Shown: piece by piece, positions 34,556-42,245 of the stretch
Layout: every line of letters starts with the position of its first letter
Numbering within the stretch: position 1 is the first letter of the stretch
Assembly (NCBI GenBank): GCA_035495555.1
Contig: DATJFQ010000098.1
Location: forward strand, 27,563-91,562
Length of the DNA stretch: 64,000 nucleotides
Direction: 5' to 3'
From: DATJFQ01 sp035495555
GTDB lineage: Bacteria; Acidobacteriota; Vicinamibacteria; Vicinamibacterales; 2-12-FULL-66-21
The notes under the pieces: generated by a model
The model's input: the letters and a program-made list of their open reading frames with translations, nothing else
What the model was told of the DNA's origin: nothing
Database searches by the model: none
Translations under genes and position numbers: made by a program

Positions 34556-35527
34556 GTGAGCGCCTCCACGGGCACATCGACGGCAGGACCGTTTCAGCGC
34601 GCACTCGTCCTCACGGCGGGGCTCGGCACCCGGCTGCGGCCGCTCACGCTCGCGCGCGCCAAGGCGGCGGTGCCTGTCGACGGCGAGCCGCTCGCGTCGC
34701 GCGTGATCCGCTGGCTGGCGGCCTCGGGGGTCAGAGACCTCGTCCTGAATCTCCATCACAAGCCGGACACGATTACCGGAACGATCGGCGACGGCTCATC
34801 GCTCGGCGTCCGTGTCCGCTATTCATGGGAGACGCCGGTCCTCGGCTCCGCGGGCGGACCGCGTCGTGCGCTCCCGCTGCTCGTCGACGGTCTCGATCCC
34901 GCACCGCCGCTGCTCTTCGTCAACGGCGACACGCTGACCGACGTACGGCTCGCCGATCTCGCCGACCACCACGCACGGACGGGCGCACTCGTCACGATGG
35001 CGCTCATTCCCAACCCGCGGCCGGACAAGTACGGCGGCGTCGTGCTGGATGCGAACGACGCCGTAACCGGGTTCACGAAACGCGGAAGCGCCGTGGAGTC
35101 GTTTCATTTCATCGGCGTACAGGTTGCGGAGCCCCGTGTTTTCGCGTCGCTGGGCGATGGCGTGTTTGCGGAATCGGTCCTGGGTATTTACCCGGAGATG
35201 ATGTCCGTCTCGCCGGGATGCATCCGAGGATTCGTGAGCAACGCCAGCTTCTACGATATCGGCACGCCCGCCGATCTGCTCGCGACGTCGCTCGATCTCG
35301 CCGCCGCCGACAGCCGCCCCGGCGCCCCACGCCATGGAAAGCGTGTCCGGATCGATCCCTCCGCGCGTGTCGAGCGCTGTGTGCTCTGGGACGACGTGAC
35401 AGTTGAGTCAGGTGCATCGCTCCGCGACTGCATCGTCGCCGACGGCGTAACGATCGCCGGCGGCGAAACCTTCGAGCGCCAGGCGATCGTCATGGACGAA
35501 GATCGGCGCGTAATCGAACGGCTGTGA
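34556..35527 (+). CDS. sugar-1-phosphate nucleotidyltransferase, MurU/ManC-like
   Basis: 323 residues. It would couple a sugar-1-phosphate with an NTP to form an NDP-sugar. The N-terminal ALVLTAGLGTRLRPLT is the nucleotide-binding G-x-G-T-R motif; FVNGDTLTDVRL has the metal-binding Asp; and FTKRGSAVESFHFIGVQV fits the sugar-binding loop. A C-terminal left-handed beta-helix (VRIDPSARVERCVLW, ASLRDCIVADGVTI) follows, making it longer than MurU (~223 residues). The next gene is AmgK-like; AmgK and MurU work in sequence in peptidoglycan sugar recycling, so UDP-MurNAc formation is a reasonable guess. GTG 34556 gives a 14-residue extension. Overall family firm; substrate inferred. Confidence 0.85.
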   Translation: MSASTGTSTAGPFQRALVLTAGLGTRLRPLTLARAKAAVPVDGEPLASRVIRWLAASGVRDLVLNLHHKPDTITGTIGDGSSLGVRVRYSWETPVLGSAGGPRRALPLLVDGLDPAPPLLFVNGDTLTDVRLADLADHHARTGALVTMALIPNPRPDKYGGVVLDANDAVTGFTKRGSAVESFHFIGVQVAEPRVFASLGDGVFAESVLGIYPEMMSVSPGCIRGFVSNASFYDIGTPADLLATSLDLAAADSRPGAPRHGKRVRIDPSARVERCVLWDDVTVESGASLRDCIVADGVTIAGGETFERQAIVMDEDRRVIERL

Positions 35528-35602
35528 GAGGGCACCGAGCACCAAGCACCCCGCACCGAGCACGAAGCACCGCGCACGAAGCACCGCGCGCGAAGCGCGC
35601 CC
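35528..35602 (+). repeat. GCACCNN/GCACGAA heptad tandem array
   Basis: About ten 7-bp units (GCACCGA, GCACCAA, GCACCCC, GCACCGA, GCACGAA, GCACCGC, GCACGAA, GCACCGC, GCGCGAA) in direct orientation fill most of the gap between the nucleotidyltransferase and the kinase. No inverted arm. Confidence 0.85.
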
Positions 35603-35623
35603 AGATGTGGCAGAATCCGTCGG

Positions 35624-36646
35624 ATGGATGGCAGCGCAACGGCGCCATCGGTAGCCCGCGCGAAGATAGACGGGTTCCTGGGACGCAGCGGTTACGCGGC
35701 GCAGTCGCCGCGGGTCGTCCCGCTGACGGGTGACGCGTCGGATCGCCGGTACTTCCGGATCCTTCTGGCGAACGAGCCGTCGATCGTGCTGTCGCTGTAC
35801 ACAACGCCGTTCAGGTTCGACGAGCTGTCGTTCGTCAACGTCGCGCAGCTTCTCGAGCAGATGCCGATCCCCGTGCCTCGCGTCCTTGGCCACGCGGACG
35901 ATCTCGGTGTGCTGGCGCTGCAGGATCTCGGCGACGTCACCCTGCAGGCGCATCTCGGTGCGGCGACGCCGTCGGAGCACGCCGCGCTGTACCGTCAAGC
36001 GGTTGCGCTCATCGCGACGCTGCAGCGCTACGGCGCGGAGCTCGCGTCCCCCAGGTATCTGCCGTACGGGATCGCGTTCGATGTCGAGAAGCTGACGTGG
36101 GAGATGGACTTCTTCACGAAGCATTTCCTCGAGGCGTATCGCGGCGTCACCCTGACGACCGCCGAGCGCGAGGCGCTCAAGCGGGAACTCGCGCACATCA
36201 TCGAGGAGCTTGCGGCGGACGAGCGCGTGCTCTGCCACCGGGATTATCACAGCCGCAACCTGATGCTGCACGATTCGCAGCTGTACATGATCGATTTTCA
36301 GGACGCGCGGATGGGGCCCGACACGTACGACCTCGTGTCGCTGCTGCGCGATTCCTACGCCGACCTGGCCGAAAGCGCCGTCGACGAGCTGATCGCCTAT
36401 TTTCTGGCGCTGCGCGGCCAGAGCGGGAGACAACGCGAGTTCCGCGACCGCTTCGACGTCATGGCGGTGCAGCGGAACCTGAAGGCGCTCGGTACCTTCG
36501 GGTATCAGACGACGGCCCGCCGAAATCCCGTGTACATCCAATACATCCCTCGCACGTTGAAGTACGTGCGCGACAACCTCGAAGCAAAACCGCGATTCGC
36601 ACGGCTTCGGGAGCTCCTGGCCACCCACGTCGAAGAGTTCAGGTAG
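35624..36646 (+). CDS. AmgK-like sugar kinase (aminoglycoside phosphotransferase family)
   Basis: 340 residues of the APH/choline kinase fold. GDASDRRYFRI (36-46) is the motif shared with AmgK, the anomeric kinase for N-acetylmuramate/N-acetylglucosamine. Catalytic loop HRDYHSRNLM has Asp207 and Asn212; the metal-binding Asp is Asp224 in MIDFQD. GYQTTARRNPVYIQYIPRTL is also typical. The upstream neighbour is a nucleotidyltransferase, the partner expected for MurNAc-1-phosphate activation. An antibiotic-resistance role is unlikely. ATG 35624 was chosen; no good Shine-Dalgarno is visible. Confidence 0.83.
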   Translation: MDGSATAPSVARAKIDGFLGRSGYAAQSPRVVPLTGDASDRRYFRILLANEPSIVLSLYTTPFRFDELSFVNVAQLLEQMPIPVPRVLGHADDLGVLALQDLGDVTLQAHLGAATPSEHAALYRQAVALIATLQRYGAELASPRYLPYGIAFDVEKLTWEMDFFTKHFLEAYRGVTLTTAEREALKRELAHIIEELAADERVLCHRDYHSRNLMLHDSQLYMIDFQDARMGPDTYDLVSLLRDSYADLAESAVDELIAYFLALRGQSGRQREFRDRFDVMAVQRNLKALGTFGYQTTARRNPVYIQYIPRTLKYVRDNLEAKPRFARLRELLATHVEEFR

Positions 36647-36673
36647 CGACCTTCGGCGGCGGTTCGGCCCTGC

Positions 36674-36679
36674 TACAAT
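36674..36679 (+). promoter_or_regulatory. candidate -10 element (TACAAT)
   Basis: TACAAT ends 14 bp before the ATG at 36694, leaving a leader of only about 8 nt. No clear -35 or Shine-Dalgarno. Confidence 0.35.
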
Positions 36680-36693
36680 GGAATGTTCCCCCC

Positions 36694-37527
36694 ATGCGAT
36701 TCGGCATTTCCACGCACCTGTACCACGACCAGCGGCTCACGCTCGACCATTTGGCGGAGATTGCGTCGTACGGCTTCGAGGCGGTGGAAGTCTTCGCCAC
36801 CAGAAGCCACTTCGATTACCAGGACGCGGCCGCGATCGACCAGCTCGCCGGGTGGCTCGGGCAGACCGGCCTCGTGCTGCACGGGGTCCACGCGCCCATT
36901 ACGGATCGCCTTTCGCCCGGCGGCGAGTGGGGCGCCGCGATCTCGAACGCGGTGAGCGACAACGCCCGTCGAGAGGCCGCGGTGCGCGAGGCCGACGCTG
37001 CACTTGCCATCGTGAAGCGCATCCCCGCGAACGTATTCGTCGTACACCTCGGCACGCCGACGGTGCAGGGAGGCGAAAACAACCGGAGCGCCGCATTCCG
37101 CAGCGCGGCCGAAATCTGCCGGCTCGCCCAGGCGGCGGGCGTGCAGGCCGCGCTCGAAGTGATCCCGAACGACCTGTCCGACGCGCAATCGCTGGTGACG
37201 CTCATCGAGCGCGATCTCGAAGGGTTGAACGCCGGAATCTGCCTCGATTTCGGGCACGCGTTCCTCATGGGTGACGTCGCCGACACCATCGAAGCCGTCG
37301 CGGAACACCTCGTCACGACCCACGTACACGACAACGACGGTCGGAAAGACGACCACCTGGTCCCGTTCGACGGACGGATCAACTGGGACATGGCGTTGAT
37401 GACGATGCAGAAAGTCGGGTACGACGGGACCTATCTGATGGAGCTCGCGAACACGAGCACGCCGGTCGAGGTCCTCACGAAAGCGCGCGCGGCGCGCCAG
37501 CGCTTTGAAAAGCTTCTGACATACTGA
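36694..37527 (+). CDS. sugar phosphate isomerase/epimerase-like TIM barrel protein
   Basis: 277 residues of the AP-endonuclease-2/xylose isomerase-like family. Features: MRFGISTHLYHDQRLTLDHL and YGFEAVEVF at the first two strands, HGVHAPI and VHLGTP with metal-type His, ALEVIPND with the metal-binding Glu, CLDFGHAFL with Asp and His, and HVHDNDGRKDDHLVPFDG. These make up the usual Mn/Zn site. The enzymatic substrate in this broad family cannot be called from sequence. A longer upstream frame exists, but homology begins at ATG 36694 and a TACAAT lies just upstream. It ends 34 bp before asnS. Confidence 0.85.
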   Translation: MRFGISTHLYHDQRLTLDHLAEIASYGFEAVEVFATRSHFDYQDAAAIDQLAGWLGQTGLVLHGVHAPITDRLSPGGEWGAAISNAVSDNARREAAVREADAALAIVKRIPANVFVVHLGTPTVQGGENNRSAAFRSAAEICRLAQAAGVQAALEVIPNDLSDAQSLVTLIERDLEGLNAGICLDFGHAFLMGDVADTIEAVAEHLVTTHVHDNDGRKDDHLVPFDGRINWDMALMTMQKVGYDGTYLMELANTSTPVEVLTKARAARQRFEKLLTY

Positions 37528-37561
37528 CCGCGCGGACGCACACGCACACGAGCACCCCATC

Positions 37562-38860
37562 ATGACGCCGATCGCCTACATCGAGGACATCGCCCGCTTC
37601 GAAGGACAGACCGTCCGTCTTCGCGGATGGCTCCACAATCGGCGGTCGAGCGGAAAGATCCACTTCCTGACGCTCCGCGACGGGACGGGCTTCATCCAGT
37701 GTGTCATGGTGAAAAAGCAGGTCGGCGACGAGCAGTTCACGCGGGCCGACCACCTGGCGCAGGAGAGCGCCATCATCATCGAGGGCAGCGTGCGCGCCGA
37801 TTCGCGCGCGCCGGGCGGGTATGAGATCGACGTCGCCAGCCTCGAGGTGGTCTCCGAGTCGAAGGACTTCCCCATCACGCCGAAGGAGCACGGGGTCGAC
37901 TACCTCATGGATCGGCGGCACCTGTGGATCCGCTCGCAGCGCCAGGCTGCGATCCTGCGCGTGCGTCACGAGGTGATCAATGCGGTCCGCGATTTCTTTA
38001 ACAGCCGCGGGTTCGTCCTCGCCGATACGCCGATCTTCACGCCAGCCGCGTGCGAAGGCACCACGACGCTGTTCCCGGTCCAGTACTTCGACGACGCAAC
38101 CGCGTACCTGACGCAGAGCGGGCAGCTCTACAACGAAGCAAACGCGATGGCGCTCGGCCGGGTGTATGCGTTCGGCCCGACGTTCAGGGCGGAAAAATCC
38201 AAGACGCGGCGCCATCTCACCGAGTTCTGGATGGTCGAGCCCGAGATGGCGTACGCGACGCTTGACGACGTGATGGATCTGGCCGAGGGGCTGATCGTGT
38301 CGGTCGTGGGGCGCGTCCTGGAGACGCGTAAGCACGAACTGCAGGCGCTCGAACGCGACACCACGAAGCTCGAACGCGTGCAGTCGCCGTTTCCGCGGAT
38401 CTCGTACGACGACGCGGTCGAGATCCTGACGAAGAAGGGGCTGCCGTTCGAATGGGGCGGCGACTTCGGGGCCCCCGACGAGACGGCGCTGTCGGAGGAC
38501 TTCGACCGCCCGGTCTGCGTCCATCGGTACCCATCGAAGGTGAAGGCGTTTTACATGAAGCCGGATCCCGACCGGCCCGAGGTGGCCCTCGGCGTCGACG
38601 TGCTCGCGCCGGAAGGCTACGGCGAGATCATCGGCGGCGGCGAGCGCATCTCCGACTACGACCTGCTGCTGCAGCGGATCAAGGAACACGATCTGCCGCA
38701 GGAGGCCTTCGAGTGGTACCTCGACCTGCGCCGCTACGGCACCGTGCCGCACGGCGGCTTCGGCATGGGGATCGAGCGCTGCGTGTCCTGGATCTGCGGG
38801 TTGGAACACCTGCGGGAAGCCATTCCCTATCCACGAATGTTGTACAGGCTGTATCCGTGA
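37562..38860 (+). CDS. asnS: asparaginyl-tRNA synthetase
   Basis: 432 residues. It charges tRNA-Asn with asparagine. An N-terminal OB-fold anticodon-binding domain (VRLRGWLHNRRSSGKIHFLTLRDG) precedes the class II catalytic core. Core motifs: TPIFTPAACEGTTTLFPV (motif 1 side), GQLYNEANAMALGRVYAFGPTFRAEKS and TRRHLTEFWMVEPEMA (motif 2), and GGFGMGIERCVSWICGLEHLREAIPYPR (motif 3, split here for length). The AsnRS-type CEGTTTLFPV and the absence of the AspRS insertion domain support Asn over Asp. GTGA overlap with rimO indicates translational coupling. Confidence 0.95.
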   Translation: MTPIAYIEDIARFEGQTVRLRGWLHNRRSSGKIHFLTLRDGTGFIQCVMVKKQVGDEQFTRADHLAQESAIIIEGSVRADSRAPGGYEIDVASLEVVSESKDFPITPKEHGVDYLMDRRHLWIRSQRQAAILRVRHEVINAVRDFFNSRGFVLADTPIFTPAACEGTTTLFPVQYFDDATAYLTQSGQLYNEANAMALGRVYAFGPTFRAEKSKTRRHLTEFWMVEPEMAYATLDDVMDLAEGLIVSVVGRVLETRKHELQALERDTTKLERVQSPFPRISYDDAVEILTKKGLPFEWGGDFGAPDETALSEDFDRPVCVHRYPSKVKAFYMKPDPDRPEVALGVDVLAPEGYGEIIGGGERISDYDLLLQRIKEHDLPQEAFEWYLDLRRYGTVPHGGFGMGIERCVSWICGLEHLREAIPYPRMLYRLYP

Positions 38861-40284
38861 GCAAGGTAGGCTTCGTCTCCCTCGGTTGTCCAAAGAACCT
38901 CGTCGACGGCGAGGTAATGCTGGGGCTCGCGCAGCAGGCGGGTCATGAGATCACGGCGTCGGCACAGGACGCCGACGTGATTGTCGTGAACACGTGCGCC
39001 TTCATCGACAAGGCGAAGCAGGAGTCGATCGACACGATCCTCGAAATGGCGCAGCAGAAGCGCGACGGCTCCTGCAAACGCCTCGTTGTCACGGGGTGCC
39101 TGGCCGAGCGCTATCGCGACGAACTGAAGAAGGAGATCGGCGAAATCGACGCCGTCCTCGGGACGGGCGAAGTCGAAGGGATCATCGAAGCGCTCAGTCC
39201 GAGGGACGATGCTCGAGGTTCGATGGACGATGGCCGTCGCCCGATGACCTTTCACAAGAGGAGCATCGCCACTCGATCATCGAGCATCGAACATCGAACA
39301 TCGCCCATCGACCATCGATCACTACCCACATACATCTACGACGCGGACACGCCGCGCGTCATCACCACGCCGAAGCACTTCGCGTACGTCAAAATCGGCG
39401 AAGGCTGCGACTACACCTGCGCCTTCTGCATCATCCCGACCCTCCGCGGCAAGTACCGCAGTCGCACCGCAGACTCCATCGTCCGCGAGGCGCAATCACT
39501 GGCGGAGCGCGGCGTCAGGGAACTTCTGCTGATTTCTCAGGACACGACGTTCTATGGGATCGATCGCGGTGAACGCGGAGCACTCGCGCGCCTGCTGCGG
39601 CGGCTGAATGCCATCGACGGACTGGCGTGGATTCGGCTCCTCTATCTCTATCCGACCACCATCACCGACGATGTCCTGGACGCGATGGCGGAGTGCGAGA
39701 AGGTGTGCCGCTATGTCGACCTGCCGCTGCAGCACGCCTCTGCCGCGGTGCTGAAGCGGATGCGGCGTCCCGGCAACCGGAAGACGTATGACGCGCTGCT
39801 CTCCCGGATCCGCGCACGCGTCCCCGGCGTCACATTGAGGACGACGTTCATCGTCGGCTTTCCCGGCGAGACCGAAACCGACTTCGGCGAGCTCGAGTCG
39901 TTCGTCGAGGACACGCGGTTCGACCACATCGGCGTGTTCACCTATTCCCACGAGGAAGGCACGCGGGCCTTTGCGGCGGCAGACGACGTAGCCGCGCCCA
40001 GCAAACGGGCACGCCGCAACCGGCTGATGAAGCGGCAGCAGCGGATCGTGAACACGGCGCACGAAAGCCGGATCGGTTCGCAGGTGCGGGTGCTGGTCGA
40101 CGGCCCGTCCGCCGAGCATGAGTTGGTGCTCCAAGGCCGCCTGGAAGGGCAGGCGCCCGACATTGATCCGGTGGTTTATCTCACCGATTGCGATCCTGCT
40201 GAGGTTGCGCCCGGGGACCTCATCAATGCACGCCTGCTCGCCTCCAAAGGCTACGACCTCGTCGCCGCGCCGCTGCGGCCCTGA
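38857..40284 (+). CDS. rimO: ribosomal protein S12 methylthiotransferase RimO
   Basis: 475 residues. A radical-SAM enzyme that methylthiolates an Asp of ribosomal protein S12. The N-terminal UPF0004 domain holds Cys11 (LGCPKN), Cys47 (NTCAF) and Cys81 (VTGCLAE) for the auxiliary cluster. The radical-SAM cysteines are 184, 188 and 191 (CDYTCAFC), and GFPGETETDF and a C-terminal TRAM domain follow. The GTG start overlaps the asnS stop as GTGA. Odd: residues about 117-157, in the linker between the UPF0004 and radical-SAM domains, are a Ser/His/Arg-rich insert coded by heptad repeats; other RimO proteins pass more directly to the YIYDADTPR segment. Confidence 0.95.
   Translation: MSKVGFVSLGCPKNLVDGEVMLGLAQQAGHEITASAQDADVIVVNTCAFIDKAKQESIDTILEMAQQKRDGSCKRLVVTGCLAERYRDELKKEIGEIDAVLGTGEVEGIIEALSPRDDARGSMDDGRRPMTFHKRSIATRSSSIEHRTSPIDHRSLPTYIYDADTPRVITTPKHFAYVKIGEGCDYTCAFCIIPTLRGKYRSRTADSIVREAQSLAERGVRELLLISQDTTFYGIDRGERGALARLLRRLNAIDGLAWIRLLYLYPTTITDDVLDAMAECEKVCRYVDLPLQHASAAVLKRMRRPGNRKTYDALLSRIRARVPGVTLRTTFIVGFPGETETDFGELESFVEDTRFDHIGVFTYSHEEGTRAFAAADDVAAPSKRARRNRLMKRQQRIVNTAHESRIGSQVRVLVDGPSAEHELVLQGRLEGQAPDIDPVVYLTDCDPAEVAPGDLINARLLASKGYDLVAAPLRP
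39205..39326. repeat. in-frame heptad inverted repeat (ATGCTCG / CATCGAG) inside rimO
   Basis: Left arm ATGCTCG, AGGTTCG, ATGGACG, ATGGCCG; right arm ATCATCG, AGCATCG, AACATCG, AACATCG, CCCATCG, ACCATCG, all on a 7-bp period and complementary. It can form a hairpin in DNA or mRNA. It is read through without a stop. Words match those at 4425 and 58908. Confidence 0.9.
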
Positions 40285-40356
40285 CGAGGCGACGGGGAGG
40301 TCGCGGCTACGGTCGTGCTGGTCGCGGCATCGTTTAGGCGTGCGTCTTCGCGGTGG

Positions 40357-40362
40357 TATACT
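40357..40362 (+). promoter_or_regulatory. candidate -10 element (TATACT) of the rimP-pnp operon
   Basis: TATACT precedes the rimP leader hairpin by about 30 bp and lies after the rimO stop, where an operon promoter would be expected. No convincing -35. Confidence 0.4.
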
Positions 40363-40375
40363 GATTGGTGCCGTT

Positions 40376-40420
40376 TGCAGGGGGAAAGTCCTAGTGGGCC
40401 GGTGCCCACTTTTTGTTTTT
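40376..40420 (+). ncRNA. rimP-leader-like RNA with terminator hairpin
   Basis: GTGGGC (40394-40399) pairs with GCCCAC (40404-40409) over a 4-base loop and is followed by TTTTTGTTTTT. A GTGGGC...GCCCAC-TTTTT hairpin directly upstream of rimP-nusA matches what is known as the rimP leader in other bacteria, probably an attenuator of the nusA operon. GCAGGGGGAAAGTCC sits just before it. Assignment is by position and the hairpin; a covariance search would be needed. Confidence 0.7.
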
Positions 40421-40938
40421 CAGGGGTATTCAGTACGCCAGAGCCGCGCGCGATCGGCCGATTCAGGCAAGCCGCTGAACGGGTGGCGAACAGCCACGGG
40501 CTGGAAATCTTCGACGTCCAGCTCCGGCGTGAACCGATAGGGATGGTGCTCCGGGTGGTGATCGATCGGCCGGACCGGGGCAGCATCGAACGGCCGGAGG
40601 ACAGCGTCGGCATCGAGGAGTGCCAGCGCGTCAGCCAGGACCTGAGCGCGCTCCTCGACGTCGAGGACGAATTCGGCGAGCAGGCGCTGGGCGACACGTA
40701 CACGCTCGAAGTCTCATCGCCGGGGCTCGATCGGCCGCTGCGGCACGAGGCCGATTTCCGCCGCTTCACGGGGCGGCTGGCAAAGATCGTCTCCTCGGAG
40801 CCGATCGAACGACAGAGCGCCTTCGCCGGCAGGATCGCGGGGATCGAGGACGGCGCGGTCGTCCTCCAGCAGGGGCGACGGACGCACAAGGTGCCGCTCG
40901 ACAAGATCAAGCGCGCGCACCTGGACGTTGAGTTCTGA
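40402..40938 (+). CDS. rimP: ribosome maturation factor RimP
   Basis: About 155-178 residues, depending on the start. It assists 30S subunit maturation. The RimP core is clear: AERVANSHGLEIFDVQLRRE, VLRVVIDRP, SVGIEECQRVSQDLSALLD, YTLEVSSPGLDRPLRHEADF and GRLAKIV, then the C-terminal SH3-like part. The start is unresolved: the protein should begin some 10-15 residues before AERV, but no ATG/GTG/TTG occurs there. GTG 40402 lies inside the leader hairpin, GTG 40483 would cut into the first helix. A non-canonical start near 40430-40460 is possible. First gene of the rimP-nusA-infB-rbfA-nrnA-truB-rpsO-pnp run. Confidence 0.85.
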   Translation: MPTFCFSGVFSTPEPRAIGRFRQAAERVANSHGLEIFDVQLRREPIGMVLRVVIDRPDRGSIERPEDSVGIEECQRVSQDLSALLDVEDEFGEQALGDTYTLEVSSPGLDRPLRHEADFRRFTGRLAKIVSSEPIERQSAFAGRIAGIEDGAVVLQQGRRTHKVPLDKIKRAHLDVEF

Positions 40939-40961
40939 CGCAGGACGTTGGTAGCTGAGAT

Positions 40962-42167
40962 ATGCAGAATCCGCTGTTGCAACAGATCGACGCCATCGCC
41001 AAAGAGAAGGGTGTCGACACCGACATCATCATCGGCGCCGTGCAGGATGCCATCGAAGCCGCGGCGCGGAAGAAATACAAGGGGGAGGAGCTGAAGGCGC
41101 GCTTCAACCCCGAGACCGGCGACTTCGAGCTGTTCGCGATCAAGAAAATCGTCGACGACGTGACGGATCCGGCCACGCAGTTCGCCCTGAGCGAGGCGCG
41201 CAAGCTGTACGGCGACGAAGCCGAAGTGGACATGGAAGTCGAGTTCCCGAAGGACAAGCAGGAACTCGGGCGGATCGCGGCGCAGACCGCAAAGCAGGTG
41301 ATTTTTCAGAAGGTCCGCGAGGCGGAGCGCGAAAACGTCTACGCGGAGTACAGCAACCGCGTCGGCGAAGTGGTGAGCGGCGTCGTCAAACGGTTCGAGA
41401 ACGGCGACATCATCATGGAGCTCGGCCGGATCGAGACCGTGCTGCCGCGCAAGGAACAGTCCCGCGCGGAAAACTACGCGGCGGGCGATCGCGTGCGTGC
41501 GGTCATCCGCGGCGTGAACCGCAGCGCCAAGGGGCCGCAGATCGTGCTCTCGCGGACCGACCCGGCCCTGCTGATCAAGCTCTTCGAACAGGAAGTGCCG
41601 GAGATTTACGACGGCACGGTCATGATCCGCGGCGCGGTGCGCGAGGCGGGCGACCGCGCGAAGGTCGCGGTGTACTCGCGCGAGCGCGACGTCGATCCCG
41701 TCGGCGCGTGCGTGGGCATGAAGGGCACGCGGGTGCAGTCGATCATCCGCGAGTTGCGCGGCGAGAAAATCGACATCGTCGAGTGGTCCGAGGATCCCAT
41801 CCTGTTCGTCACCAACGCGATTAGCCCCGCCAAGGTGCAGCGCGTGTCCATCGTCGACGACGCCGAGAAGGTGATGGAAGTCGTCGTCGAGGACAAGCAG
41901 TTGTCGCTCGCGATCGGCAAGAAGGGCCAGAACGTGCGGCTCGCCGCAAAGCTCACCGGCTGGAAGATTGACATCAAGAGCGAGGAAGAGAAGCGGCGCG
42001 AAGTCGAGAAGCAGTTCGGCGAACTCGGAGTGGGGGAAGCGGCGGATTCGATCGAACAGGCCGACGCTGCGGAAGGAGCGGACGCAGAGGCCGAAGCGGC
42101 ATCTGCGGCCGTGGCGGAAACCGCGGCCGACACGTCGGGCACGGAAGGGTCGGAGACGGGTGAATAG
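40962..42167 (+). CDS. nusA: transcription termination/antitermination factor NusA
   Basis: 401 residues. Binds RNA polymerase and RNA to control pausing, termination and antitermination. The N-terminal domain (MQNPLLQQIDAIAKEKGVDT ... AIEAAARKKYK) is followed by the S1 domain (GEVVSGVVKRFENGDIIMELG) and two KH domains (VGACVGMKGTRVQSIIREL, LAIGKKGQNVRLAAKLTGW). The C-terminal tail is acidic/Ala-rich, without the AR repeats of the proteobacterial form. It lies between rimP and infB as usual. No ylxR-type gene follows; the gap to infB is 78 bp and holds a heptad repeat. Confidence 0.96.
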   Translation: MQNPLLQQIDAIAKEKGVDTDIIIGAVQDAIEAAARKKYKGEELKARFNPETGDFELFAIKKIVDDVTDPATQFALSEARKLYGDEAEVDMEVEFPKDKQELGRIAAQTAKQVIFQKVREAERENVYAEYSNRVGEVVSGVVKRFENGDIIMELGRIETVLPRKEQSRAENYAAGDRVRAVIRGVNRSAKGPQIVLSRTDPALLIKLFEQEVPEIYDGTVMIRGAVREAGDRAKVAVYSRERDVDPVGACVGMKGTRVQSIIRELRGEKIDIVEWSEDPILFVTNAISPAKVQRVSIVDDAEKVMEVVVEDKQLSLAIGKKGQNVRLAAKLTGWKIDIKSEEEKRREVEKQFGELGVGEAADSIEQADAAEGADAEAEAASAAVAETAADTSGTEGSETGE

Positions 42168-42173
42168 TACTGA

Positions 42174-42239
42174 TTCCCGGCTCCCAGCTCCCAACGTCCG
42201 GATTTTGGGAAGCGGGATTTGAGAATCGGCAGTTTGGAG
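42174..42239. repeat. degenerate heptad inverted repeat between nusA and infB
   Basis: Left arm TTCCCGGCTCCCAGCTCCCAA, right arm TTGGGAAGCGGGATTTGAGA then TTTGGAG. At least TCCCAA/TTGGGA and the outer CCCGC-type blocks pair. It belongs to the TTGGGAG family but has drifted. The last unit supplies the GGAG used by infB. Confidence 0.7.
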
Positions 42240-42245
42240 TTCTGT

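Noticed and set aside
35624..36646. Aminoglycoside resistance kinase
   Set aside because: Motifs and neighbourhood fit an AmgK-like sugar kinase better; APH fold alone does not show resistance.
40376..40400. RNase P-like GGGGAAAGTCC word
   Set aside because: Only this short motif matches; the rest of RNase P is absent and the position fits the rimP leader.
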